Numbered from the stretch's first letter, positions 7,950 through 17,786 are shown. The stretch: 64,000 nucleotides of DNA from Desulfocurvus sp. (GCA_020692325.1 JAIMKR010000007.1:1-64000); one strand, 5' to 3'. Numbers and translations: made by a program. Notes: generated by a model from the letters alone, not told the origin.

Positions 7950-10129
7950 GCGAGCTCGGCGCGCGCCGGCTCGTGGAAGCACACGCGCTCGTCGTACTCG
8001 CCCTTCTTGCCGATGTTGAAGGCCGAGCGCGGGCGGTAGTAGCCCATCACGCGCGTCCAGATTTCGCAAACCTGCTCGCGTCCCTGCTCAGCGCAGGTGG
8101 GACAGGTCTTCTGCTCGCCCACGAGATAGCCGTGCGTGGGGCAGACGGAGAAGGTGGGCGTGATGGTGATGTACGGCAGGGCGAAGCGCGAAAGCGCCTT
8201 GCGCACCAGCGACTGGCAGGCCTTGGCGCTGGAGATGCGCTCGCCCATGTACAGATGCAGCACGGTGCCGCCGGTGTACTTGCGCTGCAGCTGCTCCTGC
8301 CGGGAAAGGGCCTCGAAGGGATCGTCGGTGAAGCCCACGGGCAGCTGGCTGGAGTTGGTGTAGTAGGGTTGATCGGTGGTGCCGGCCTGCAGGATGTCCG
8401 GAAAGCGCCGGCGGTCCTCCTTGGCGAAGCGGTAGGTGGTGCCCTCGGCCGGGGTGGCCTCCAGATTGTACAGGTGGCCGGTCTCCTCCTGGTAGCCGGT
8501 GATGCGCGCGCGCACGTGGTCCAGGAAGCGCACGGCGATCTCGTAGCCGGCGGGGGTGGTGATGTTCTCCGCGTCGTTCGTGAAGTTGCGGATCATCTCG
8601 TTGACGCCGTTGACGCCGATGGTGGAGAAGTGATTGCGCAGGGTGCCCAGGTAGCGCTTGGTGTAGGGGAACAGCCCGCCGTCCATGCGGCGCTGGATTT
8701 CCTTGCGCTTGATCTCCAGGCTGGTGCGGGCGGTGTCGAGCAGGGCGTCGAGCCGGGCGTACAGGCCGCGCGCGTCGCCGCGGCACACATAGCCCAGGCG
8801 CGCGCAGTTGATGGTCACCACACCCACCGAGCCGGTCTGCTCCGCGCTGCCGAACAGCCCGTTGCCGCGCTTGAGCAGCTCGCGCAGGTCCAGCTGCAAC
8901 CGGCAGCACATGGAGCGCACCATGTTCGGCTCCAGGTCGGAGTTCACGAAGTTCTGGAAGTACGGCAGACCGTACTTGGCGGTCATCTCGAAGAGCCGGT
9001 CCACGTTGGGGCCGTCCCAGGGGAAATCCTTGGTGATGTTGTAGGTCGGGATGGGGAAGGTGAACACGCGGCCCCTGGCGTCGCCAGTGGTCATCACCTC
9101 GATGTAGGCCCGGTTGATCATATCCATCTCCGGCCCGAGGTCGCCGTAGGTGAAGGGCATCTCCTCCCCGCCGATGACGGGATGCTGCCCCTTGAGGTCG
9201 TCCGGGCAGGTCCAATCGAAGGTGAGGTTGGTGAAAGGCGTCTGCGTGCCCCAGCGCGAGGGCACGTTGAGGTTGTAGATGAGCTCCTGGATGCTCTGCT
9301 GCACCTCCTCGTAGCCCAGCTTGTCCTTGCGCAGGAAGGGGGCCATGTAGGTGTCGAAGGAGCTGAACGCCTGCGCGCCGGCCCACTCGTTCTGCAGCGT
9401 GCCCAGGAAGTTCACGATCTGCCCCACGGCGCTGGTGAGGTGCTTGGGCGGATCGGCCTCGACCTTGCCGGGCACGCCGTTGAGTCCCTCGGTGAGCAGG
9501 GTGCGCAGGGACCAGCCCGCGCAGTAGCCGGAGAGCATGTCCAGATCGTGGATGTGCAGGTCGCCCTCGCGATGGGCGCGGCCCACCTCGGCCGGGTAGA
9601 TGTGGTTCAGCCAGTAGTTGGCCGTCACCTTGCCGGACACGTTCAGAATGAGGCCGCCCAGCGAATAGCCCTGGTTGGCGTTGGCGTTCACGCGCCAGTC
9701 GTGACGGTCCAGGTACTCGTTGATGCTCGCGGCCACATCGACCACGGTTTTTTTGTCCTGGCGCAGCTTGGCGCGCTGCTCGCGGTACACGCTGTAGGCG
9801 CGCATGGTCTTGAAATGGTTGGCGGAGATGAGCGCCTGCTCCACCGTGTCCTGAATGTGCTCGATGTCGGGCACGCGGCCGGAGAAACGGTGCGAGAGCA
9901 CCTTGACCACCTGGGCGGTGAGCAGCCGGGCCTCGTCGTCGTCGAACTCGCCCGTGGCCGCGCCCGCCCGTCGGACGGCCGAGCGGATCTTGCCGGCGTC
10001 GAAGGCGATGACCTCACCGCTGCGCTTGCGCACTTGCGCCGGCGGCGCGATGGGACGCAAAGGCACCAGGATCGGGACTTCGGCGGGTTCGGTGACGGGT
10101 GGAACGAGACTTTCAGCGGGCTGCGGCAT
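7946..10129 (-). CDS. nrdD: Class III anaerobic ribonucleoside-triphosphate reductase
   Basis: This 727-residue enzyme makes deoxyribonucleotides without oxygen or cobalamin. An ATP-cone allosteric domain lies at about residues 33-130 (VRKRSGEVIAFDAGKI). The catalytic barrel follows. Near the C-terminus are the zinc-site residues CPTH...CPTC (663-679) and the glycyl-radical loop RVMGYY (Gly696). The ATG at 10129 is preceded by GGAG at 8 bases. The 5' untranslated region holds a cobalamin riboswitch, so expression should fall when B12 is plentiful. nrdG is coupled directly downstream. Confidence 0.97.
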   Translation of the reverse strand: MPQPAESLVPPVTEPAEVPILVPLRPIAPPAQVRKRSGEVIAFDAGKIRSAVRRAGAATGEFDDDEARLLTAQVVKVLSHRFSGRVPDIEHIQDTVEQALISANHFKTMRAYSVYREQRAKLRQDKKTVVDVAASINEYLDRHDWRVNANANQGYSLGGLILNVSGKVTANYWLNHIYPAEVGRAHREGDLHIHDLDMLSGYCAGWSLRTLLTEGLNGVPGKVEADPPKHLTSAVGQIVNFLGTLQNEWAGAQAFSSFDTYMAPFLRKDKLGYEEVQQSIQELIYNLNVPSRWGTQTPFTNLTFDWTCPDDLKGQHPVIGGEEMPFTYGDLGPEMDMINRAYIEVMTTGDARGRVFTFPIPTYNITKDFPWDGPNVDRLFEMTAKYGLPYFQNFVNSDLEPNMVRSMCCRLQLDLRELLKRGNGLFGSAEQTGSVGVVTINCARLGYVCRGDARGLYARLDALLDTARTSLEIKRKEIQRRMDGGLFPYTKRYLGTLRNHFSTIGVNGVNEMIRNFTNDAENITTPAGYEIAVRFLDHVRARITGYQEETGHLYNLEATPAEGTTYRFAKEDRRRFPDILQAGTTDQPYYTNSSQLPVGFTDDPFEALSRQEQLQRKYTGGTVLHLYMGERISSAKACQSLVRKALSRFALPYITITPTFSVCPTHGYLVGEQKTCPTCAEQGREQVCEIWTRVMGYYRPRSAFNIGKKGEYDERVCFHEPARAELA

Positions 10130-10270
10130 TTGGCTATCTCCGGTGATCTTAAGGTTGATGACCCGGGGGAGGACGATGCACGCGGCCGGCGGAAAATCAT
10201 CCGTCGGTTTTCACCGCATCGGCCTCCCGCGAGGCGCTCGCGTGGTCGCCGTCCGGCCTTGGGCGCGGAC

Positions 10271-10470
10271 GAGGGCTGGCAGGTCTTCGGACTTTCGGGC
10301 GTGTGCGGCGCGCGCCGCCCTCCTCGCCCCCCGACTTCCCGGCGCGGGGCCAGTGTCGTTCACGTGGGGGGCTCGTTCCCTTTCACCGCTGCGGGGCAGT
10401 TCCGGAATCACACCGGCATTCCCTTTTGGCCCGGACGCGGCCGGGCACCAGCACACCGGCGTTATGTGCC
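10271..10470 (-). promoter_or_regulatory. Cobalamin (AdoCbl) riboswitch upstream of nrdDG
   Basis: Read on the minus strand, the conserved core appears in order: GGTGCCC near 10445, AAAAGGGAATGCCGGTGTGA near 10417-10436, then TTCCGG, CTGCCCCGCAGCGG (the B12-box region with CCCGC), GAAAGGGAAC, a GC-rich variable arm, and the 3' element AGTCCGAAGACCTGCC (about 10280-10295) that closes P1. This is the full consensus order of the B12 element. About 140 bases lie between its 3' end and the nrdD start and contain a short GCCTC/GAGGC hairpin that may serve as the expression platform. Known B12 riboswitches of this kind turn genes off when cobalamin is bound. Confidence 0.92.
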
Positions 10471-10520
10471 GAGCAGTGTTTGAAGTCAAGCAGGATGTTC
10501 TGATTTAACTATTTGGCATT

Positions 10521-10526
10521 ATTATA
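10521..10526 (-). promoter_or_regulatory. Candidate -10 element for the nrdDG transcript
   Basis: A perfect TATAAT on the minus strand lies about 50 bases upstream of the riboswitch, in a locally AT-rich stretch. I see no good -35 at 16-18 bases, so the promoter is only a candidate. The rest of the gap up to ispG (10530-10687) shows nothing further. Confidence 0.4.
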
Positions 10527-10687
10527 CTAAGTGAGTCCATACCCCGTCTCAATTACGGTCTAACCCGGCAGGATTGCGGGATAAATCGCCGTCATAACCG
10601 ATAATCTTTCCTAGCTAGAAATTTTAGAAAATATCCAGACTCCGTTCCGTCGAACGCGACGCAGCCACCCTTGGCGTTGGGAAGGAA

Positions 10688-11803
10688 ATGGGCTATCCGC
10701 ACGGCATGGACACCATCATTCCCCGCAAGAAAACACGCGAGGTGCGCATCGGGACCGTCGGCGTCGGCGGCGACAACCCGATCCGCGTGCAGAGCATGAC
10801 CAACGTGGACACGCGCGACGCCGACGCAGCCATCGGCCAGGTGCGAGAGCTGGCCCGGGCCGGATGCGAGATCGTGCGCCTGGCCGTGCCGGACGAGGCC
10901 GCCGCCCACGCGCTGACGCGAATCCGCGCCGAATCGCCCGTGCCGCTGGTGGCGGACATCCACTTCGACCACCGCCTGGCCCTCATGGCGCTGGAGGCCG
11001 GCGTGGACGCCCTGCGCATCAACCCCGGCAACATCGGCGGAGAACAAAAGGTGGACGCCGTGGTCCGCGCGGCGGCCGAGCGCGGCGCGCCCATCCGCAT
11101 CGGCGTCAACAGCGGCTCCGTGGAGAAGGACCTCCTCGCCCGCTTCGGCGGCCCCACGCCCGAGGCCATGGTGGAAAGCGCCCTGCGCCACGTGGCCATG
11201 CTGGAGCGCCGGGACTTCCACGACATCAAGATCTCACTCAAATCCTCCAGCGTGCGCGACACCATCGCCGCCTACACCCTGCTCGCCAGCCGCGTGGACT
11301 ATCCCCTGCACATCGGCGTCACCGAGGCCGGCACACTGCTGCCCGGCGCGGTCAAAAGCGCCGTGGGCCTCGGCGTGCTGCTGTACAACGGCATTGGCGA
11401 CACCCTGCGCGTCTCCCTCACCCACGACCCTGTGGCCGAGGTCGGCGTGGCCTATGAAATTCTGCGAGCGCTCGGTCTGCGCGAGCGTGGTCCCGAGGTC
11501 ATCAGCTGCCCCACCTGCGGCCGCACCGAGATCGGCCTCATCCCGCTGGCCGAGGAGGTGCAAAAACGCCTGTGCGACGTGCCCGAGGTCTTCAAGGTCG
11601 CCGTCATGGGCTGCGTCGTCAATGGTCCCGGCGAGGCCCGCGAGGCCGACATCGGCATTGCCGGCGGCCGGGGCGTGGGCATCGTTTTCCGCAAGGGCGA
11701 GGTCGTGCGCAAAATCCGTGGCGAGGAAAACCTGCTGCCAGAATTCATGAAGGAGCTCGACCGCTTTCTGGCCGAACGCCGCGCGCCGGGCGCAAAGGCC
11801 TAG
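10688..11803 (+). CDS. ispG: 4-hydroxy-3-methylbut-2-enyl diphosphate synthase (MEP pathway)
   Basis: The 371-residue protein matches IspG (GcpE), which reductively converts MEcPP to HMBPP in isoprenoid synthesis. The TIM-barrel part begins RKKTREVRIGTVGVGG with VQSMTN and LRINPGNIGG. The C-terminal iron-sulfur domain carries CPTCGR and VMGCVVNGPGEA, which give the three Cys ligands and the Glu of the [4Fe-4S] cluster. The start at 10688 has GGAAGG very close by; a second ATG at 10706 is also possible. It stands alone between the divergent nrdD operon and a gene-poor region. Confidence 0.96.
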   Translation: MGYPHGMDTIIPRKKTREVRIGTVGVGGDNPIRVQSMTNVDTRDADAAIGQVRELARAGCEIVRLAVPDEAAAHALTRIRAESPVPLVADIHFDHRLALMALEAGVDALRINPGNIGGEQKVDAVVRAAAERGAPIRIGVNSGSVEKDLLARFGGPTPEAMVESALRHVAMLERRDFHDIKISLKSSSVRDTIAAYTLLASRVDYPLHIGVTEAGTLLPGAVKSAVGLGVLLYNGIGDTLRVSLTHDPVAEVGVAYEILRALGLRERGPEVISCPTCGRTEIGLIPLAEEVQKRLCDVPEVFKVAVMGCVVNGPGEAREADIGIAGGRGVGIVFRKGEVVRKIRGEENLLPEFMKELDRFLAERRAPGAKA

Positions 11804-12276
11804 GGCGGGGGAACTTCTCCGCCGGAACGCGCCATTCCCGCTGAGGGACCGCCACGCGCATCCTCCCCGCCACCGCCAGACCGTCGGGACGCCCTATCCA
11901 TCCCCGTCGTCCCGGACAAAAGGTCGAGCGGATGCAAAAGGGGATTTGGCGACTCCCGGATGATTCCGTCCCCTACCTTCCGCCGCGCCTGGACGCGGTT
12001 CCCTCCCACATTCGCCGCTACGCATAATGCCGGGCGAAGGAAAACCTCGCCCTCCGGTCACAGCTGCCTGAACCGTCATGCTCACTCTCCTATCCGCATT
12101 TCGGCTTCGCCTACGCGCGCTCTCTCTCCATCTTTTGGTCGCCCAAGCATTTGCCAAAGCCTTGCGGTGCGATGAAACGATTCCATGGATTTTACAGTCA
12201 TGCCTGAAAGTGACATCTGCCTTTATCTACTGATAATTAACTAATAACATGATTTTATTGAATAGTGTAATATTAC
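11804..12276. other. Gene-free region with a sharp GC drop
   Basis: No gene is supportable here. Just after ispG, GGCGG and CCGCC can pair around a 10-base loop, but no T-run follows. Composition stays GC-rich to about 12170 and then turns AT-rich (for example ATTTTATTGAATAGTG), which leads into the autotransporter relic. The AT-rich tail may hold the relic's old promoter. Confidence 0.5.
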
Positions 12277-13720
12277 ATGAAACGCTTTCTCACTGCGAAT
12301 GCTCAACTGAAAGGCGGAAAGAACACATATTCATTAACGTCCAATGGTATGCGACACATTGCGAAGGCATGTTTCCTCGCTACTTTGCTGTTTGTGCTCC
12401 TGGTCTTCTCCGTTGCGTATGCCGCGAATGATTACAACAATACTGTGTATATCAATAATTTTATTAAAACATCGTTAATTGTGATTATGCGAATGCCACA
12501 ATAGAGGATAATACAGCATATTAAAAACAATATCACCGTACGATATAGCTCGGCCATCGCATTGGATTCATTCTGCGGTCATGCCGAAAGCAATTCAGGT
12601 GATGCGACGACAAATTAAAATACTCTCAGTATAATTTTAGGAAGTATTTGATGTAACATGTTTATATTATTTGAAGATTTTTACATGTAAGCGACATCCA
12701 CGATAGCTAAGTGAATAGGACTAGCTGGACACTTCATCTTACATTTTGTGGTTACGCTGAGTGTACAGCAATGTCTTGTGCGGATACTGCGACGACCGCA
12801 AAAATATGGTTACTATATCCGTAGGGACAGTAGATAGTATATTTTGCGGCGATGCGAGCAATGAAACATGTACAGCCACGGCTACAGCGACGGCGAACAC
12901 GGTCAACATAAGCGGTGGAGTAATCTCATGCTTCGTTAAAGGCGGGTATTCTTACGCTGGAAACAACGCAGCCACCGACATAGCCACTGGCAATGCCGTG
13001 TCCATCAGCAGCGGCTCCGTCAATGACAGCATCTTCGGTGGTGATGCATACAACTTTTGCGGTGCGACTTCCGCCACCGGCAACACCGTGACCATCAGCG
13101 GCCCCCCCACGTTCAACACCGCCTCCGAGCTGGTAGGCGGGGAAGGTTTTGGGCTCCTGGGCGCTGACGCTGACTTTTTCAGCGGCAACCACCTGAACAT
13201 TTCGAATTACACCGGCGGGGCGGTCTCCAACGTCAAGAATTTCAAGTAGTTCAATTTCCTTCTCCCCGCCTCGTTCACCCCAGGAAGCGGCGCGGCCCTG
13301 AACATCGTCAACACGCTATCCCTCATCGACACCAACAGGACAAAGTCCTCCACCATCGAAGCCGTCAATTTCCAGGGTGGAGGACCGACGCTGCGGGTGG
13401 GCGACGTATACACGCTCGTGCAGGCCGGCGGCGGCATCACCGGCACCCTCACCAATGATGGACAGCGCATCTCCGGCAGAAAGGGAGTGGCCCTTTCCTA
13501 CACATTTCTGCTCAGCCAGGGCACCAACACCATCACGGCCAGGGTGCTGAACGGCTCCGGCTCCCTGAATCCGCAGATGAAGGCCATGAGCGAGGGGCGG
13601 GCCGCAGGCGTCACCGCCATCAACGAAGGGGCCAACCTCGTGGCCGAACAGGGCATCGCGGCGGCAGCCGCCCGGTTCTCCCTTGGCCTATTCTCGCGAT
13701 CGCAATCCAACCGATGCGGA
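12277..13720 (+). pseudogene. Degraded autotransporter / repeat-rich adhesin
   Basis: A signal peptide (LATLLFVLLVFSVAYAA) opens the reading frame, which then stops at 12504. Past several stops and frame changes, passenger-type repeats return: HAESNSGDATTN near 12574, then from 12761 a clean run with SISSGSVNDSIFGGDA and TGNTVTISG. An in-frame TAG at 13247 follows VKNFK; beyond it the same frame continues with FNFLLPASFTPGSGAALNIV and VGDVYTLVQAGGG, the pre-barrel region of Desulfovibrio-type autotransporters. The frame then loses similarity at about 13690, so the beta-barrel is missing. The 5' half is AT-rich. It is a clear relic, not a sequencing slip, because there are many separate lesions. 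Confidence 0.8.
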
Positions 13721-13750
13721 CCGGGTGAACGCCCCACCGTGACTTCACTG

Positions 13751-14251
13751 CTACCGGTGGCCGCTGGCCGCCGGCGAGTAGAGGAGGTCGATGTCCGGAC
13801 ACTTGACGCCGAACAGGCCGAGCATGGCGTGCAGCTGTCCGCGATGGTGCGTCTGGTGGTTGAAAAAATGCGCCACGCACAGATCGAAGGGGGTGGCCCT
13901 GGGCTGGCCATCCGTGGTGGTGTAGCGCAGGGTGGTGGTGAGCCGCGCGGCGTCCAGCCCCTCGGCGAAGGCGATGACGCGCTCGTCCACGCCACGGCGC
14001 TCGTGGCGCAGGGCCTCCAGGGTGACGAAGGGAGTGGCGTCCACGCTGACGGGGGCCGGTCCCTCGCCGGTGAAGCGGCGCAGCCAGAGCAGGTCGGCCA
14101 GCAGCAGATGGTTGGCTATGCCGCGCATGCTGCCGAAGTTGACGGCGCTCTCGGCGGTCCACTGGGCCTCGGTGAGCTTGGCCATTTCGTCGAAAAGAAC
14201 TTCATTGGCCCAGCGGGCGGCCTGGGCCATGGTGTGGAAAAGAGCCTTCAC
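13751..14251 (-). CDS. DinB family protein (four-helix metal-binding fold)
   Basis: The 166-residue protein has the DinB/YfiT layout: a four-helix bundle with three histidines that bind a divalent metal, here in NHLLLADLLW and HFFNHQTHHRGQ. Family members include thiol S-transferases and damage-inducible proteins, and the exact reaction cannot be told. It lies 86 bases downstream of dsrC behind a terminator, so it is probably expressed on its own or by weak read-through. It is convergent with the autotransporter relic, whose missing 3' end falls right at this gene's end. Confidence 0.85.
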   Translation of the reverse strand: MKALFHTMAQAARWANEVLFDEMAKLTEAQWTAESAVNFGSMRGIANHLLLADLLWLRRFTGEGPAPVSVDATPFVTLEALRHERRGVDERVIAFAEGLDAARLTTTLRYTTTDGQPRATPFDLCVAHFFNHQTHHRGQLHAMLGLFGVKCPDIDLLYSPAASGHR

Positions 14252-14277
14252 GTCGATCTCCTGTGCATCAAAAGGAA

Positions 14278-14310
14278 AAGGGGCGGCGAGCCGGAAAGCC
14301 GCCGCCCCTT
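14278..14310 (-). terminator. Intrinsic terminator of dsrC
   Basis: An 11-bp perfect stem (AAGGGGCGGCG with CGCCGCCCCTT) encloses an 11-base loop. On the minus strand it is followed by TTCCTTTTGA. It stands 26 bases after the dsrC stop. Confidence 0.8.
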
Positions 14311-14336
14311 GGGGTCGTCAGTCGGCGATGATCGGA

Positions 14337-14654
14337 CTACACGCAGCCGGTGGGTTTGGGCAGGCCGGCCATTTTGCAGGCTCCCTTGCCGGGACCGGAG
14401 GGGAACAGTTCGTAGATCTCTTTCAGCTTGTAGCCGGTGATCTTCGAGAGAATGCGCACCATGGGGGCGATGCCGTTCTTCTTGTAGTAGTCCTGCAGGA
14501 ACTCGATGACCTTCTGGTGGTTCTCGGTGATGGTGGGAATGCCTTCGCTTTCCTTCATGTACTCGACCCATTCGGGGCACCAGTCCTCGAACTTCAGCAG
14601 GAAGCCGTCCTCATCCACTTCGAATTTTTTGCCTTTGTACTCGAGAATAGCCAT
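14337..14654 (-). CDS. dsrC: DsrC, sulfur-trafficking partner of dissimilatory sulfite reductase
   Basis: The protein is 105 residues, the exact length of DsrC in Desulfovibrio. It begins MAILEYKGKKFEVDEDGFL and ends in the mobile arm with both redox cysteines: GACKMAG and the penultimate Cys of PTGCV. DsrC takes the sulfur from DsrAB as a trisulfide between these cysteines and hands it to the DsrMKJOP membrane complex in sulfate respiration. Having both Cys separates it from TusE and RspA relatives. The strong GAGGAGG site fixes the start. It is monocistronic with its own terminator, away from dsrAB, as is usual in this group. It is the best marker that the host is a sulfate or sulfite reducer. 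Confidence 0.96.
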   Translation of the reverse strand: MAILEYKGKKFEVDEDGFLLKFEDWCPEWVEYMKESEGIPTITENHQKVIEFLQDYYKKNGIAPMVRILSKITGYKLKEIYELFPSGPGKGACKMAGLPKPTGCV

Positions 14655-14923
14655 TGGGTATCCTCCTCGGTATAAATTGCACAACGCGCCAGCGGCCAAC
14701 GTCTCCGGCACGACGGGCTACCCGTCGCGTCCTTCTGCTTCCAACTTCCCGCCTAGCCCGGCGGCGAAAAAATTTCAAGAGGCAAATGCGATGTCGCGCG
14801 ACCTCCGCCGGGCGGCCGCTTTATTTTTGGCCCGGCACCTGCTAATCTAGAATTCCGCGCGGATCGCCCGCGCCCGGCCGGCGTTCCCGACCGAAACCTC
14901 TAGGCAGACGAGATGACGTTCCC

Positions 14924-15562
14924 ATGCGTCCGGAAATTCCAATCCCCCCGCTCTGGCCGAAACTGCCGGCCCCACCCGCGTCCTCCGGCACGGCGGACCC
15001 GTCCTGGCGCATCCCCTCGGACGCGCGTTGCCGCGCCCTGTGGGACCGCTACGAAATGCCGGCGCACATCCGCGCCCATAGCGAGCAGGTGGCGCTGGTG
15101 GCCACCCAGGTGGCCGAGGCCGGCTTCGCCGCCGGCGTCCCGGTGGAAGTGCGCGTGGTGCGCGCCTCGGCGCTGCTGCACGACCTGGCCAAAATCTACT
15201 GCATCCACCACGGCGGCAGCCACAGCCAGCTGGGCGGGGCGTGGGTCATGGCGCTCACGGGCAACCCGCTCATCGCCCAGGGCGTCATCCACCACGTGTC
15301 CTGGCCCTTCGAACTCGACGCGCGCCGTTTTTTCGCGCCCCTGTGCGTGCTCTACGCCGACAAGCGCGTGGCCCACGACAGGATCGTCCCCCTCGAATCG
15401 CGTTTCGACGACCTCATCGATCGCTACGGCAAGACCGAGGAGATCCGCGGCCGCATCCGCAGCACCAACCGTCAGGCCAAGGAGATCGAGGATGCCCTGG
15501 CCCGGCTAGTGGAGAAAAACCTCAATGCGCATGATTTTAATCGCGGGCGGCTGGTCGACTGA
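14924..15562 (+). CDS. HD-domain phosphohydrolase
   Basis: The 212-residue protein has the HD superfamily metal ligands in order: His52 (RAHSEQVA), His86-Asp87 (LLHDLAK), His123-His124 and Asp146 (LYADKR). These enzymes hydrolyse phosphate mono- or diesters, often nucleotides; the substrate is unknown. The first 30 residues are a Pro-rich tail. The 3' end overlaps ddl by 38 bases, so it is the first gene of a plus-strand unit for cell-wall and LPS precursors. The frame has no strong ribosome site, so the start is approximate. Confidence 0.82.
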   Translation: MRPEIPIPPLWPKLPAPPASSGTADPSWRIPSDARCRALWDRYEMPAHIRAHSEQVALVATQVAEAGFAAGVPVEVRVVRASALLHDLAKIYCIHHGGSHSQLGGAWVMALTGNPLIAQGVIHHVSWPFELDARRFFAPLCVLYADKRVAHDRIVPLESRFDDLIDRYGKTEEIRGRIRSTNRQAKEIEDALARLVEKNLNAHDFNRGRLVD

Positions 15563-16463
15563 ACGCGCCGTCTCCCTTTCCGGCGCGGTGGGCATCGGCG
15601 AGGCGCTGAAACGCCTCGGACACGAGGTGCGCCAACTGGACCCGGCCCTGGAGTTCGAACGCATCGTGCCGCTGGCGGCCGAGGCCGACTTCGCCTTTCT
15701 GAACCTGCACGGCGCGCCCGGCGAGGATGGTCTCATCCAGGCCATGCTCGAGGAAGCGGGCTGCCCGTATCAGGGCGGCGGCCCCAAGGCCTCGTTTTTG
15801 GCGCTGAACAAGGCGGCGGCCAAGGCCGTCTACGAGAGGCACGGCCTGCGCACGCCCGCCTGGCGGCTGTACACCGATGTGGATGGCGCCTCGCGCGAGC
15901 TTTCCGGCCTGTCCCTGCCCGTGTTCGTCAAACCCAACGCCGGCGGCTCCAGTGTGGGTATGAGCATGGTGGAGCGCACCGAGGAATTCGGCCCCGCGCT
16001 GGACAAGGTGTTCGCCCTGGGCGAGGCCGCGCTGGTCGAGACCTGCGTGCCCGGCCTGGAGCTGACCTGCGCCGTGCTGGGCGGACGCCCTCTGCCCGTC
16101 ATCATGATCCGCCCGCGTCCGGGCTCGGCGTTCTTCGACTACGCCAACAAGTACGACGCCGATGGGGCCGAGGAAATCTGCCCCGCCCCGGTGGACGGGA
16201 AAATCGCCGCCGAGGTGCAGGCCATGTCGCTGGCCGCGCACAAGGCGCTGGGCATCGACGGCTACAGCCGCTCGGACTTCATGATCGACGCCGGGGGCCA
16301 CGCGCACATTCTGGAGACCAACACCCTGCCCGGCATGACGGCCACCAGCCTGCTCCCCCGCGCCGCCCGCGTGGCCGGCATGGACTTCGACGCACTGGTG
16401 GCCGAGCTCATCCGTCTGGGCCTGGAGGCCCACGCGGCCCGCGCCGCCAAGGCCGGGAAATGA
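15525..16463 (+). CDS. ddl: D-alanine--D-alanine ligase
   Basis: This 312-residue ATP-grasp enzyme joins two D-Ala for peptidoglycan. The N-terminal domain holds LNLHGAPGEDGLIQ (substrate Glu region). The ATP-grasp part shows KPNAGGSSVGMS, and the C-terminal metal and product site reads RSDFMIDAGGHAHILETNT followed by LPGMT. Length is that of DdlB (306). It overlaps the HD gene by 38 bases and waaA by four (ATGA), which marks an operon of envelope genes. Confidence 0.96.
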   Translation: MRMILIAGGWSTERAVSLSGAVGIGEALKRLGHEVRQLDPALEFERIVPLAAEADFAFLNLHGAPGEDGLIQAMLEEAGCPYQGGGPKASFLALNKAAAKAVYERHGLRTPAWRLYTDVDGASRELSGLSLPVFVKPNAGGSSVGMSMVERTEEFGPALDKVFALGEAALVETCVPGLELTCAVLGGRPLPVIMIRPRPGSAFFDYANKYDADGAEEICPAPVDGKIAAEVQAMSLAAHKALGIDGYSRSDFMIDAGGHAHILETNTLPGMTATSLLPRAARVAGMDFDALVAELIRLGLEAHAARAAKAGK

Positions 16464-17773
16464 GACAGTCCCTCGGCGCGCGGCTGATGCTCGGCATCTA
16501 CGGTCTGGCCTGGCGGGCCGCCCTGCCGGGACTCCGGCGCAACAAGCGTCTGCGTCAGGGCTGGAGGCAGCGCACGCTGGCCGCCGGACCGCTTCCCAAA
16601 GCGGACGTGTGGATCCAGGCCGCGTCCGGCGGGGAGGCCTATCTGGCCTGGGAACTGCTGTCCGCTCTTTCGCACCGGGACGACGTGGAGCCGTTTTCCG
16701 CCCTATGCACCACCTTCACCAGCCAGGGGCTGGGCATTCTGGAGCGCGCCGCGACCGCTCTGGCCGGCCGCGTGGCCCTGACCTCCGCCTACGTGCCCTT
16801 CGACCTGCCCGGCCACATGACCCGGGCGCTGTCGTCCATCGATCCCCGCGCGGTGGTGCTGCTGGAGACGGAGCTCTGGCCCGGTCTGCTCAGCGCCTGC
16901 CAGCGGCGCGGCGTGCCGGCGATGGTGATCAACGCCCGCATGACCGAGAAGAGCCTGGCCGGCTACATGCGCCTGCCCGGATTCTGGCGCTCGTTCTCGC
17001 CCACGCGCGTGCTCGCCGTGTCCGAGGCGGACGCCGCGCGCTTCACCACGCTCTTTCCCGAGACGAAGGTCGAGCGCATGTCGAACATCAAGTTCGACCG
17101 CCTGAACTTCACGCCCGGCGCGGGCAAGGAGCCGGAGGCGGCGCTGGCCGGACTGCTGCCGGAAGGCGCACCCTTCATCGTGCTGGGCAGCGTGCGCCGG
17201 CGGGAGGAGACGCAGGCCCTGCGCATCGTCGGAAAGCTGCTGGAGCGCCTGCCCGGAGCGGTCATCGGACTGTTCCCCCGGCACATGGAGCGCGTCCACG
17301 CCTGGCGCACCATGCTGACCGACGCGGGCGTGCCCTTCTCCATGCGTGGGGAGGGCCAGCCAGCCACGCCCGGCTCCGTGGTGCTGTGGGACGTGTTCGG
17401 CGAGCAGGCCGCGGCCTTCGCCCTGTGCCGCGCGTGCTTCGTGGGCGGCAGTCTGGCCGATCTGGGAGGGCAGAACTTCCTGGAACCGCTGGCCCATGGC
17501 GTCACGCCGGTCATCGGCCCCTCGTGGTCCAACTTCACCTGGGTGGGCGAGGAGATTTTCGAGGCCGGCATCGTCCGCCGCGAACAGGACGGGCAAGGCG
17601 TGCTCGACGCGCTGTGCGCGCTGGCGTCCGACGCGCCCGACCGCGAAGCCGTGCGGGAACGCGCGCGGGCCTATGCCGCCACGCGCCGGGGCGGCTCGGA
17701 CGCCGCCGCCGCGGTCCTGGCAGCGGGGGGGCTGGGCGCCTCGCCTGTTGCCGAACGGCCCGTTTGCGGGTAA
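16460..17773 (+). CDS. waaA: 3-deoxy-D-manno-octulosonic acid (Kdo) transferase
   Basis: The 437-residue glycosyltransferase of family GT30 adds Kdo from CMP-Kdo to lipid A precursor at the inner membrane. An N-terminal hydrophobic segment ([16 protein letters not shown]) anchors it. [16 protein letters not shown] contains the conserved Glu taken to be the catalytic base. Later motifs are [20 protein letters not shown] and [20 protein letters not shown]. The start overlaps the ddl stop. kdsB, which makes the CMP-Kdo donor, follows after 13 bases, so the two act in consecutive steps. Confidence 0.95.
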   Translation: MRQSLGARLMLGIYGLAWRAALPGLRRNKRLRQGWRQRTLAAGPLPKADVWIQAASGGEAYLAWELLSALSHRDDVEPFSALCTTFTSQGLGILERAATALAGRVALTSAYVPFDLPGHMTRALSSIDPRAVVLLETELWPGLLSACQRRGVPAMVINARMTEKSLAGYMRLPGFWRSFSPTRVLAVSEADAARFTTLFPETKVERMSNIKFDRLNFTPGAGKEPEAALAGLLPEGAPFIVLGSVRRREETQALRIVGKLLERLPGAVIGLFPRHMERVHAWRTMLTDAGVPFSMRGEGQPATPGSVVLWDVFGEQAAAFALCRACFVGGSLADLGGQNFLEPLAHGVTPVIGPSWSNFTWVGEEIFEAGIVRREQDGQGVLDALCALASDAPDREAVRERARAYAATRRGGSDAAAAVLAAGGLGASPVAERPVCG

Positions 17774-17786
17774 GCTGTTCCTCTTG

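Noticed and set aside
12200-12760. AT-rich patch as a prophage or integration site
   Set aside because: No integrase, tRNA end or direct repeat is seen; autotransporter remnants explain the patch better.
14655-14700. TTGGCC-17-TTTATA as dsrC promoter
   Set aside because: The start site would fall within the ribosome site, leaving no usable leader. The real promoter is probably further upstream.
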